From Apopatosoma sp963618495 (GTDB lineage: Bacteria; Bacillota; Clostridia; Oscillospirales; CAG-272), in contig CAVESF010000002.1 in the NCBI GenBank assembly GCA_963618495.1, positions 1 through 64,000 on the forward strand: a stretch of DNA of 64,000 bases, given 5' to 3'. The notes under the pieces are model-generated. The model was not told where the DNA came from. It saw only the letters and a program-made list of their open reading frames with translations, and searched no databases. The position numbers and the translations under genes are program-made. How positions within the stretch are numbered: position 1 is the stretch's first letter; each line of letters begins with the position of its first letter. This document shows positions 27,042-35,136 of this stretch, in pieces.

Positions 27042-28154
27042 ATGAACTTCGACGAAAACAGAAATAATTACAGAGGTTACTCTGCAAACGGGCAGGGCGC
27101 CGGAAGACCGCAGGGTCATAAAAAGATGAAATTCAAGCCGAATAAGGAGGGAATGACAGCGTTGCTTTCGCTCTTTCTTGTTGTTGTGCTTGTCATCGTC
27201 CTTTTTGTACTGATAATAAAGGCGATAGTAAACAAAAATCCCGCGCAGACAACCGAAACGACAACTTCGGTCACAACCGAAACCACTGTCGATCCGCTTA
27301 CTGTTGTTCCCGAGTGGCGCAAGAATTATGTAAACAAGCCGTATGCTTCGGACAATGTTTACAAGGGCAAGCTCATACTGGTAAACAATTCCGTTGAATA
27401 CAAATTCCCGACAGCCGCGGAGGAATCGCGCGATATCGTTTCGCTCTGGGGTCAGGAGGGATATAATACGAATTATGTTCTCGGCATAGACGCAAAACTG
27501 CGCCGCGATATCATAATGCCGATGAACAAGATGTTCTCAGACCTGAAAGCCGCTCTGCCCGAGACCTTTGAAACGGGTGCCGACGGCAAAACAGACAAGA
27601 TAATAGTAGCCAGCGGCTACCGCGATTACAACCGCCAGCAGAATGTTTACAATCGCACAATAGAAGAGAAGGGCGAAGAGGTAGGCAAATATTACGCCAC
27701 CAATCCCGGCTTCAGCGAGCATCATACGGGACTTGCCATTGATCTGAAGATTTACACGCACAAGGGTGCGACGGTCGATTTCAATGCCGCTCAGCAGGAA
27801 TGGCTTATGAAAAACTGCGCGAAATACGGTTTTGTTCTCCGCTATGACGGCGCAAAGGTGGATATAACAAAAATTCTGCATGAATCATGGCATTTCCGCT
27901 ATGTCGGCGTGCCTCATGCCGCATATATGACGGAAAACAATCTCTGCCTCGAGGAATATATCGACCTGCTCAGAAACGACTATTCATATTCCGACAAGCC
28001 GCTCGAATACAGCTATGAGGGCGTTGATTATCTCATATATTTCTGCCCCGCACAGTCGAGCGAATCCGTGACATTCGTTCCCGTTCCCGCAAGCGGCGAA
28101 TATACCGTTTCCGGCAATAATGTGGACGGCTTCATCGTCACCGTGACAAAATAA
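27042..28154 (+). CDS. VanY-type D-alanyl-D-alanine carboxypeptidase
   Basis: A 370-residue membrane-anchored zinc peptidase. A cytoplasmic start of about 40 residues precedes one membrane helix (about 43-68) and a Thr-rich spacer. The VanY/DdlP fold then shows SGYRDYNRQQNVYN, the zinc motif SEHHTGLAIDL (His and Asp) and the catalytic/metal motif HESWHFRYVG. It would trim the terminal D-Ala of peptidoglycan stem peptides outside the cell. No other van genes are nearby, so a housekeeping role is likelier than vancomycin resistance. Confidence 0.92.
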   Translation: MNFDENRNNYRGYSANGQGAGRPQGHKKMKFKPNKEGMTALLSLFLVVVLVIVLFVLIIKAIVNKNPAQTTETTTSVTTETTVDPLTVVPEWRKNYVNKPYASDNVYKGKLILVNNSVEYKFPTAAEESRDIVSLWGQEGYNTNYVLGIDAKLRRDIIMPMNKMFSDLKAALPETFETGADGKTDKIIVASGYRDYNRQQNVYNRTIEEKGEEVGKYYATNPGFSEHHTGLAIDLKIYTHKGATVDFNAAQQEWLMKNCAKYGFVLRYDGAKVDITKILHESWHFRYVGVPHAAYMTENNLCLEEYIDLLRNDYSYSDKPLEYSYEGVDYLIYFCPAQSSESVTFVPVPASGEYTVSGNNVDGFIVTVTK

Positions 28155-28156
28155 AA

Positions 28157-28873
28157 ATGGCACTTTGGAATCCATGGCACGGGTGCGATAAATACAGCGC
28201 AGGCTGTATGCATTGCTATGTCTACAGGACAGATTCGCGCTTCGAAAAGGACAGCCGCAGGGTGACAAAAAATGCGGATTTCGACCTGCCCGTGCGCCTT
28301 TCCCGCGACGGAACATATAAGCTCCAGCCCGACGGCGAGCCTGTATATACCTGCTTTACCTCGGATTTTTTCCTTGATAAGGCGGATGCATGGCGCGGCG
28401 AATGCTGGCAGATGATACGCCGCCGTCCCGACCTTGATTTTCTGATAATAACGAAGCGTATCGTCCGCTTCGCAGAGTGTATCCCGGCCGATTGGGGCGA
28501 GGGCTACGGCAATGTGACGATATGCTGTACCGTGGAAAACGAAGAAGAAGCAAAAAGGCGGCTTCCTGTTTTTCTTGAAGCGAAAATACGCCACAAAACG
28601 ATAATCTGCGAGCCTCTACTATCAAAAATAGACCTTTCTCCTTATCTTTCGGATAAGATAGAGGACGTTATCTGCGGCGGCGAATCGGGAAACGAAGCCC
28701 GCATCTGCGATTATGATTGGGTGCTTGACCTGCGTGCACAATGCGAGAAAGCGGGCGTGCCGTTTCACTTCAAGCAAACGGGAGCAAGATTCAAAAAGGG
28801 CGGCAGAGTTTACCGCATCCCGCGGAAATTTCAACATTCGCAGGCAAAAAAGGCGGGAATAGATTTGAAATGA
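28157..28873 (+). CDS. DUF5131 (Gp37/Gp68-like) protein
   Basis: A 238-residue protein of the DUF5131 family, also seen in phages as Gp37/Gp68. The hallmark WNPWHGCDKYSAGCMHCYVY near the N-terminus holds three Cys spaced in a way that recalls a radical-SAM cluster site. Later motifs are FTSDFFLDKADAWR, LIITKR and ICGGESGNEAR. Function is unknown; relatives have been compared with spore photoproduct lyase. It begins 2 nt after the carboxypeptidase stop and is surely cotranscribed. No other phage gene is near, so it is not evidence of a prophage. Confidence 0.85.
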   Translation: MALWNPWHGCDKYSAGCMHCYVYRTDSRFEKDSRRVTKNADFDLPVRLSRDGTYKLQPDGEPVYTCFTSDFFLDKADAWRGECWQMIRRRPDLDFLIITKRIVRFAECIPADWGEGYGNVTICCTVENEEEAKRRLPVFLEAKIRHKTIICEPLLSKIDLSPYLSDKIEDVICGGESGNEARICDYDWVLDLRAQCEKAGVPFHFKQTGARFKKGGRVYRIPRKFQHSQAKKAGIDLK

Positions 28874-28901
28874 AAAACCGACAGGCGCGCCTGTCGGTTT
28901 T
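28874..28901 (+). terminator. Palindromic terminator, copy 1
   Basis: AAAACCGACAGG, CGCG, CCTGTCGGTTTT: a perfect 28-bp palindrome starting just after the DUF5131 stop. Copy 2, identical in the stem, lies at 29145-29174. Confidence 0.8.
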
Positions 28902-29144
28902 GTGATGTGGGGGGGGAGAATTGACACATATGCGAAGCATGTGTGTCGGCGTCGCCGAGACGGAGCATCGTGGATTCAGTTTGTTCGCCGACGGGATAAA
29001 GTTATATTTTTTATTTTGGGTACTGGCGCACTTTGACTTTTAGTTCGTAGGGGTCGGCGCCGCGACGACCCGCAAGATACTTGAAGTAACTTTTCTTTTC
29101 TCGTACTTTTGCGTGACAAAAAGTCACACAAGAGGATTCCTATA
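28902..29144. repeat. Non-coding segment between two identical palindromes
   Basis: 243 nt without a supportable gene. It contains a run of eight G (28909-28916), an imperfect hairpin GACACATATGC/GCATGTGTGTC (28923-28947), a GGGGTCGGCGCCGCGACGACCC hairpin near 29050-29072, and a stretch ending GCGTGACAAAAAGTCAC (about 29111-29127). The last parts look like dispersed intergenic repeats; weaker relatives seem to occur near 17985 and 33985. Confidence 0.5.
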
Positions 29145-29174
29145 AAAAACCGACAGGCGCGCCTGTCGGTTTTT
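29145..29174 (-). terminator. Palindromic terminator, copy 2
   Basis: AAAAACCGACAGG, CGCG, CCTGTCGGTTTTT. On the minus strand it follows the phosphatidyltransferase stop and ends in six T. The core 28 bp equals copy 1 at 28874-28901. Confidence 0.85.
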
Positions 29175-29180
29175 GTTATT

Positions 29181-29741
29181 TCATTCTTCTGCGTTATTTC
29201 TGAAAAATATTCCCTTTGTTTTTGCGTTATATTCCTTTGCCATGATGTGCAGTATCAGCTCTTCCGAGGCGGAAACGGCACCTATCGTGCAAGCCGCGAA
29301 GCACAGCACCGTATAGCAGGGAAGCGCGAGATAATACGGTATCATGAAAACGGCGAAGCCTGTTGCCTTATTGAGATAAGTATGGAGCGAGGCAAAGCGG
29401 CGGTATTTCACAGCCGCGGTCGCATATGCGCATATGCGGATGAAAAGCACCGCGCCGAGAAACCACCATATGGCATGCGGAAGCATTTCATACATGACAG
29501 GCAGGAGCTTTATCAGCATGACGGCATAAAAAATGAGGTCTGCCACAGAATCAAGTTTTGCTCCGAAATCACTTGCCGTGCCACTTTTTCTTGCCGCCCA
29601 GCCGTCGAACACATCTGTCAGTCCCGTCAGCGTATATACGATATAGAAAACCGGCGAAATCGGCACGATGAAAAGCAAAGCTGCCGCACCGCAGATGCGC
29701 AGTCCTGTTATGATATCGGCAATATTCCTGTATATTTTCAT
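29181..29741 (-). CDS. CDP-alcohol phosphatidyltransferase family protein
   Basis: A 186-residue membrane enzyme with about five helices. The family motif DGx2ARx8Gx3Dx3D is complete: it starts at DGWAAR and ends in the two spaced Asp of GAKLDSVAD. It would transfer a phosphoalcohol onto the phosphatidyl group of CDP-diacylglycerol (for example PgsA- or PssA-like); the acceptor is not clear. Its ATG overlaps the stop of the truncated permease gene upstream, so it probably depends on that gene's promoter. Confidence 0.88.
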   Translation of the reverse strand: MKIYRNIADIITGLRICGAAALLFIVPISPVFYIVYTLTGLTDVFDGWAARKSGTASDFGAKLDSVADLIFYAVMLIKLLPVMYEMLPHAIWWFLGAVLFIRICAYATAAVKYRRFASLHTYLNKATGFAVFMIPYYLALPCYTVLCFAACTIGAVSASEELILHIMAKEYNAKTKGIFFRNNAEE

Positions 29742-30225
29742 TTTGCGTGACGACGGCTTGATATGATATTCATGAGAACATAAATACCTATAAGCACTGC
29801 GATGCTTGCGCAGAGAATAACATACATCATTCCTGTTTCAACCTCATTTTCGGAGAAATAAAGATTGCAATCGACGCTGTCGCGTATTCCTTTTAATACT
29901 TCATCGGGGAATCCGAGCTTTTTCATTTCGGCAAAAGAACCGCCTGCCATATGATTGCGGATAAGGCTTGTACCGTATGTCCCGGGGAAAAAAGAAATAA
30001 CTTTTTGCAGTCCGCCCGAGAAATTTGATATCGGCATAGAGGCGCCGCAAATGAATCCGTAGCCCGCGCTGACTATTGTGCCGACGGCGGAAGCCTGTCC
30101 GTCTGTGGAGAGAAAGAAATTGATGCAGGAGGAGAGTGCTGTTCCGAACATGGCGAGCAGAAATACCTCAGGCAGAGTGAGAAGAACATCTGAAAGGCTG
30201 AGATACTTTCAATGATATTTCCCAA
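29738..30225 (-). pseudogene. Remnant of an ABC-2 type transporter permease
   Basis: The C-terminal half of an ABC-2 permease is open from about 30208 down to 29738: residues around FGTALSSCINFFLSTDGQASA, SAGYGFICGASMPISN, FFPGTYGTSLIRNHM and a last helix. The frame is closed upstream by a TGA at 30209-30211. Before it, in another frame, an AGGAGG site (30233-30238) and a TTG start (30223) open a short unrelated peptide. So a deletion seems to have joined the old gene front to the middle of the permease gene. An internal ATG at 30151 could still yield 137 residues. Coupled by ATGA to the phosphatidyltransferase gene. Confidence 0.65.
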
Positions 30226-30272
30226 ATTGATGCCTCCTGCAGTATAACATATTGTTATCATTGATTGATATA

Positions 30273-30301
30273 ATTATATCCGACTTGATGCTTTTTGTCA
30301 A
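30273..30301 (-). promoter_or_regulatory. Promoter of the permease remnant and phosphatidyltransferase gene
   Basis: TTGACA (30296-30301), 17-nt spacer and TATAAT (30273-30278): fully consensus, and left intact although the gene behind it is broken. Confidence 0.85.
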
Positions 30302-30412
30302 GTGAGATACGCGAAAAAGACGGAAAAGTCGACAGATAATATAGGGACTGAGTTAATGACTCAACCTCTGTATTTTTCCTGCTTTTTTCGTCTTTCTTTT
30401 GCATTTTTGATG

Positions 30413-30441
30413 TTGACTTTTCCTCCGTATGATGGTACAAT
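30413..30441 (+). promoter_or_regulatory. Promoter of the predicted carbohydrate-active enzyme gene
   Basis: TTGACT (30413-30418), 17-nt spacer and TACAAT (30436-30441) with extended TGG. A perfect 15-bp inverted repeat, TGAGTTAATGACTCA (30349-30363), lies 50 nt upstream and could be a regulator site. The rest of 30302-30412 shows nothing else. Confidence 0.7.
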
Positions 30442-30500
30442 GAGGCTGTAAAGCGGAAACACCGTCGAAACTACGCCTACCGCAAACGGAGGAATTTCTT

Positions 30501-32204
30501 ATGAGAAACCATTTTAAAGAGCAAATCCGTCTTTTCGAAAAGGACTTTGCCGCAAGCTACTATGATAATTTCAGAAAAGCGCCGGCAGAGAAGTGCGCCG
30601 AACTTTTTCAGAATCCCTTGCTTGACTACGGCGAAACCTCACTTGATGCCTGCCTGATAGCGCAGGCGGTACGCGGATATTATGTGCCGGATACGCGCTT
30701 TTACCGCGACCCGTTTTTGCTTGATCATGCCATTGCCATGCTTGACGAATATGCAAAGAAAATTCATGATGACGGCTCCACCGACCTGCGCCAGACGAAT
30801 TTTCATGACCCTTCGCAGTGCGGATTTATCGTCCGCGACCACCTCTGCGTTATCGAGACTGTATACCGCTATTCACAGCATACCGAAAAGGAAGAAATCC
30901 TTTATGAGAAGCTGAAAGATGTCATCAGACGCCATGGCGACGCTATGGTCAATCTCGGCTTCCATACGCCCAATCACCGCTGGGTTATTTCCGCAGCACT
31001 TTCGATTGTTTACAAGCACACGGGCGACAGGCGTTATCTCGATACGATAAACCGATTTCTCATGGAAGGCATCGATTGTGATGAAAACGGAGAATATACC
31101 GAGCGTTCTACGGGCATATACAATTATATATGTGATAAAGCATTTCTCGTAATGGGAATATATATGAACGACCCGCAGTATTTCGAATATGCGAGAAGAA
31201 ATCTCAATCTCATGTTCAGCTATTTTGAGCCGGACGGCACCGTATGCACACTCAATTCCGCAAGGCAGGACAGAAACACTCTGCGCCGCTATTCGCTCTA
31301 TTATCCGATATATCTTTATCTTGCGCTGGAGCAGAAAAATCCCGAATTTGCTTATGTTGCCGAGGATATTCTCAACGAAATGGAAGCGGGCGGCGGATTT
31401 TCTCCCGACGCCATAGACCTTCTCATGGCAAGACCCGAGATAATAGAAAGATACGGCGAAATAGAGCCGGAAGCTCCCGCGGCGGACAAATCGATATTCC
31501 TGCCAAAGAGCGGCATCGCCAGAATATACAAGCCCGAGAAGAATATGACGATTACCGTTATGAAACAGAGACAGCCGACTTTCCTCCAGATTCAGTGCGG
31601 CTCGCATGTACTCCAGCTTCGCTTCGGCGGCGCTTTCTTCGGCGACCCTCATTCGCAGTTCCGTGCAAATTCGATAGAGCGGACGGAAAAGGGCTTCAGA
31701 CTTATCGACGACGAATATGCGGGCTATCGTTCTCAGCTTGACGAAAAACCCGAGACTTCCGACTGGCACAGAATGGACCACAGCAAGCGCCGCATGGTGA
31801 ACATTCAGGAATTCCGCACCGTTATCGACATAGAGATACTTGATGACGGAATTGCACTGGATATAGATTCGGGCGCATGCGACGGTGTTCTCACAAAGCT
31901 GGAGATTTCAATGGATCCGGGCGGCAGATACGATACCGACGATACTACGCTTTTCGCTTCCGGCGGAGATTATGTCATACTCAGAAAGGGAAAAGCACTC
32001 TATACATTTGTTGACAAATTCTCGTTTTCGATAAACGGAGGCACATATGCGCACAGCTATGCCAGGGGCATGCGCGGAACCTCCACGCCCGACTCCGGCA
32101 GTTTTACCGTTGCCGTGACGGGAGAAACGCCGCATAAAAATCATATGGAGATAAAAGCCGTGAAAAACGGGTACAATACGGAGCGGATGCTCGGCCTGCG
32201 CTGA
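30501..32204 (+). CDS. Predicted carbohydrate-active enzyme with alpha-toroid and beta-sandwich
   Basis: A 567-residue soluble protein with no signal peptide. Residues 1 to about 310 look all-helical with repeated aromatic motifs (FHTPNHRWVISAALSIVYKHTGD, GEYTERSTGIYNYICDKAFLV, EPDGTVCTLNSARQDRNTLRR). This resembles the alpha/alpha toroid of heparinase-type lyases and related hydrolases. From about 340 the pattern turns to beta strands, as in the C-terminal sandwich of such lyases. The Asn-His and Tyr-rich motif would fit a lyase active site. I do not recognise the exact family; function is inferred from the fold pattern only. It has its own promoter and no sugar-transport neighbour. Confidence 0.5.
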   Translation: MRNHFKEQIRLFEKDFAASYYDNFRKAPAEKCAELFQNPLLDYGETSLDACLIAQAVRGYYVPDTRFYRDPFLLDHAIAMLDEYAKKIHDDGSTDLRQTNFHDPSQCGFIVRDHLCVIETVYRYSQHTEKEEILYEKLKDVIRRHGDAMVNLGFHTPNHRWVISAALSIVYKHTGDRRYLDTINRFLMEGIDCDENGEYTERSTGIYNYICDKAFLVMGIYMNDPQYFEYARRNLNLMFSYFEPDGTVCTLNSARQDRNTLRRYSLYYPIYLYLALEQKNPEFAYVAEDILNEMEAGGGFSPDAIDLLMARPEIIERYGEIEPEAPAADKSIFLPKSGIARIYKPEKNMTITVMKQRQPTFLQIQCGSHVLQLRFGGAFFGDPHSQFRANSIERTEKGFRLIDDEYAGYRSQLDEKPETSDWHRMDHSKRRMVNIQEFRTVIDIEILDDGIALDIDSGACDGVLTKLEISMDPGGRYDTDDTTLFASGGDYVILRKGKALYTFVDKFSFSINGGTYAHSYARGMRGTSTPDSGSFTVAVTGETPHKNHMEIKAVKNGYNTERMLGLR

Positions 32205-32242
32205 CAAAAAAATGTATATTTTGTAAATTTGGGCAAAAATGC

Positions 32243-32271
32243 TTGTACTTTATATTGCTTTGTGATATACT
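32243..32271 (+). promoter_or_regulatory. Promoter of the chaperone lipoprotein gene
   Basis: TTGTAC (32243-32248), 17-nt spacer and TATACT (32266-32271), about 73 nt before the start at 32345. Confidence 0.75.
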
Positions 32272-32344
32272 AAATAAAATATCGGCTTTTATGCCGTCAA
32301 TAAAAACAGGCTTGCTTATATGTGAAGCCGAAAGGAAATGAAAA

Positions 32345-33799
32345 ATGAAAAAGATTTTATGTCTTGCTTTCGCGGCACTGCTCATGATATCGCTTGTGTC
32401 CTGCGGAAGCTTTGACTATGCCACAGCGGACTATTCCAAATATGTAAAGTCTGTTTCCCCTGCCGATATCACGCTCGATATGATAAAGCAGGATTACGAA
32501 GCCTCAAGAGAAGATATCGCAAAGACATATTCTCAGTTCAATGTCCTTGATTCCTATTCCATGGACTTCAAGGTGACGGCAAGCATCGTTTCGACTGACA
32601 GCGAGGGCAATGAAGTAAAGAATAAATATAATGCCTGGTGCCTCGATACCGATGAAAATTATGTCAAGGGCTACTATGTCGGCAAGGATGCTGCAAACAG
32701 AACCTTTGACAATGCGCTCATTTATGACGTGACCAAGGCCGGCGATGTCGCAAATTCCAGCTACCGCGGAACAGAATACAACAGCGCATATACATTCACT
32801 ATGGATATTCCCGAGGATTATTCCAATGCGGATGTTGCCGGCAAGACTGTTTCTTTCACGATAACACCTATTGCCGTATATCCCTCTATCTATGCGGATG
32901 CCGAGATAATATTCGGCGTTGCGGAATCGCTCAAAAGCGTTGACGGTGCCGTTATTGCGGATGGCGAAGCGGTTTCCCACGGCGATATCGTTGTGATAGA
33001 CTACAAAGGCACGCTGAACGGAGAAGCATTCAGCGGCGGTTCATACGAAAAATACACGATGCAGCTTGGCTATGCAAGCTTTGTAGAGGGCTTTGAAGAA
33101 GCTATCGTCGGGCACAAGGTCGGCGAGACATTCACTATTGATGTGAAATTCCCCGAGAGCTACAGCACAACAGCTCTTGCGGGCAAGGATACGAAGTTTG
33201 AAATAACTATACATGATGGTTACAGATTCAGCGATGAATTTGTAAAGAGCAATACTTCCTTTGAAAGCACATGGGACTACAAGAACGCTATGCGTATTCA
33301 GTATCACTCCATGTATGTAGGTTCCGACCTGCTCTGCTCAAAGTGCGAGATAGTGAAGTATCCTTCTTCTCTTCTCAGCGAGTATAAATATTATTACAAG
33401 ACTGTTGCGGAATCCCGTGTAAACTACTATTACAAGAATTATTATCAGGGACAGGGTTATTCTCTCAAGAAAACCGAAGAGACGCTTTTCCCCGATGGCG
33501 GCATCAAACTTTATGCACAGAAGAACGGTGAAAATCTCGTTCTCCGCGATCTCGTATGCTCCGAGCTTCTCCGCGAAAACGGATATGAGCTCACAACAGA
33601 GAAATTCGACGGATATCTCGATTATCTTTCCACAACAATCAGCTCCGACGACGGAACACAGTATTCGAGAGAAGAACTTATAGAGACTTACGGCGAGGCA
33701 AAGCTCAGAGTTGATGCAAAATCTTATTATGCAACGCAGGTAATTTATGAAAAGCTGACCTGCCTGCCGTTTAAGATTGCTTTTGTAATGCTTTACTGA
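32345..33799 (+). CDS. Lipoprotein with FKBP/trigger-factor-like architecture
   Basis: A 484-residue predicted lipoprotein. A signal peptide ends in the lipobox LVSC (Cys20). Residues about 205-290 form an FKBP-type prolyl isomerase domain of trigger-factor type (GDIVVIDYKGTLNGEAFSGG, FVEGFEEAIVGHKVGETFTI, FPESYSTTALAGK). Before it, about 60-185 looks like a second, degenerate copy ending DIPEDYSNADVAGKTVSF. The helical C-terminal part resembles the trigger factor substrate arms. It probably helps secreted proteins fold on the outer face of the membrane, as PrsA does; that is inference. Confidence 0.8.
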   Translation: MKKILCLAFAALLMISLVSCGSFDYATADYSKYVKSVSPADITLDMIKQDYEASREDIAKTYSQFNVLDSYSMDFKVTASIVSTDSEGNEVKNKYNAWCLDTDENYVKGYYVGKDAANRTFDNALIYDVTKAGDVANSSYRGTEYNSAYTFTMDIPEDYSNADVAGKTVSFTITPIAVYPSIYADAEIIFGVAESLKSVDGAVIADGEAVSHGDIVVIDYKGTLNGEAFSGGSYEKYTMQLGYASFVEGFEEAIVGHKVGETFTIDVKFPESYSTTALAGKDTKFEITIHDGYRFSDEFVKSNTSFESTWDYKNAMRIQYHSMYVGSDLLCSKCEIVKYPSSLLSEYKYYYKTVAESRVNYYYKNYYQGQGYSLKKTEETLFPDGGIKLYAQKNGENLVLRDLVCSELLRENGYELTTEKFDGYLDYLSTTISSDDGTQYSREELIETYGEAKLRVDAKSYYATQVIYEKLTCLPFKIAFVMLY

Positions 33800-33806
33800 T
33801 GATGGA

Positions 33807-33942
33807 ATGCTGAAAAAGTGCAGATCGGAAAAGTGAAAAACAGGGCGTTTTATAGACTGAAAGGTCTATGGAAATCTGAATTTTTATTAATATCAGTTCA
33901 AAATTTAATGAAGGGAAGCCGCGAGGTTTCCCTTTGACTTTA
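33807..33942 (+). terminator. Repeat-linked terminator after the chaperone lipoprotein
   Basis: ATGCTGAAAAAGTG (33807-33820) recurs from the tgt terminator. A small hairpin ATAGAC/GTCTAT lies near 33853-33870. The hairpin AAGGGAAGCC (33911-33920) / GGTTTCCCTT (33925-33934) then precedes TGACTTTATT. The remaining bases to 34066 hold only a repeat-like stretch (about 33985-34050) and no gene. Confidence 0.6.
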
Positions 33943-34066
33943 TTGTATTTCATTTTCAGGTTGCTTAGGCATGGCATGGCTTGCTACCGTCGCATAGAAT
34001 CACAAGAATACTTTCCTTTCTTGCATCATTTGTCGCAGTGTGTCGGACAAAAAAGTGAAAAATGTA

Positions 34067-34095
34067 TTGAAAAATTTACCGATATATGGTATTAT
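34067..34095 (+). promoter_or_regulatory. Promoter of the hprK-DUF2232-gdpP operon
   Basis: TTGAAA (34067-34072), 17-nt spacer and TATTAT (34090-34095) with extended TGG, 63 nt before the hprK start. Confidence 0.75.
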
Positions 34096-34158
34096 ATATA
34101 ATAACTATAGATTTATTATGCGGATCTGTGACTTGCGGCAGAGAAAAGGAGTTTTATC

Positions 34159-35121
34159 ATGGAAAACAGTACCGAAGTATATTCTGTCAGACTGAAAGAG
34201 CTTGCAGATGAATTCAAGCTTGAAGTTATGTTTGTTCCCGAAAATTATGACGAATTGCTTATCTACAGCTCTGCTGTAAACCGTCCCGGACTTGCGCTCA
34301 ACGGCTTTTATGATTGCTTCGACCACAAGAGAATCCAGCTTATCGGTCATGCGGAGCATCAGTTCCTTTCATCCATATCGGCAGATGAACGCCAGTATAA
34401 GCTCGAGCGTCTCGCGGCGCATAATCCGCCCGCGCTCGTCATAACATCGGGGCTTTCCGCCTTTGACGAGGTTATGAATGTCTGCCGCAAATACGGCTTG
34501 CCGCTTTTCAGAACAAATTATACAACATCGGATTTTCAGTCCGCCGTTATAGCATCTCTGAATATCCACCTTGCGCCGCGCATACGCCGGCATGGCGTTT
34601 TCGTTGAGGTATACGGCGAGGGCATACTCATTCTCGGCGACAGCGGCATAGGCAAGAGCGAAACCGCAATAGAGCTAGTAAAGCGCGGTCATCGTCTCAT
34701 CGCCGATGACGCCGTGGAAATAAAGCGTGTTTCCGAGAAAACGCTCGTCGGCACCGCGCCCGAGATAATCAAGCATTATGTGGAGCTTCGCGGCATAGGC
34801 ATTGTTGATATACGACGTATATTCGGTGTGGGCGCCGTAAAGGAAAGTGAAAAGATAGATTTTATCATAAAGCTCGAGCATTGGAATCAGGATAAGGTTT
34901 ATGACCGACTGGGTCTCGAGCAGGAGACGACAAATATCCTCGGACTTGAGATACCGACAAATACCATTCCCGTTCAGCCCGGACGAAACCTTGCCATAAT
35001 AATCGAGATAGCGGCAATGGAAAGCCGACAGAAGAGAATGGGCTACAATACCGCAGTAGAGTTCAATAAAAATCTGACGGCGCATCTGCTCCGTCAGGCG
35101 GAAGAAAATAAGAAAAAATAA
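34159..35121 (+). CDS. hprK: HPr kinase/phosphorylase
   Basis: A 320-residue HprK/P, which phosphorylates Ser46 of HPr and removes it, controlling carbon catabolite repression in Bacillota. The N-terminal domain covers about 1-130. The C-terminal kinase domain has Walker A GDSGIGKS (160-167, Lys166) and the signature LRGIGIVDIRRIFG. Key His and Asp positions (HRLIADDAVEI) are in place. First gene of the operon, with a good AAAGGAG site before the ATG. Confidence 0.97.
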   Translation: MENSTEVYSVRLKELADEFKLEVMFVPENYDELLIYSSAVNRPGLALNGFYDCFDHKRIQLIGHAEHQFLSSISADERQYKLERLAAHNPPALVITSGLSAFDEVMNVCRKYGLPLFRTNYTTSDFQSAVIASLNIHLAPRIRRHGVFVEVYGEGILILGDSGIGKSETAIELVKRGHRLIADDAVEIKRVSEKTLVGTAPEIIKHYVELRGIGIVDIRRIFGVGAVKESEKIDFIIKLEHWNQDKVYDRLGLEQETTNILGLEIPTNTIPVQPGRNLAIIIEIAAMESRQKRMGYNTAVEFNKNLTAHLLRQAEENKKK

Positions 35122-35136
35122 ATTTTGAGGTATATA

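Noticed and set aside
27042..28154. Vancomycin resistance locus, because of the VanY fold
   Set aside because: No vanHAX, vanRS or vanZ homologue is nearby; such carboxypeptidases are common housekeeping enzymes.
28157..28873. Prophage, because DUF5131 has phage members
   Set aside because: No integrase, capsid, terminase or lysis gene is near; the gene is cotranscribed with a cell-wall carboxypeptidase gene.
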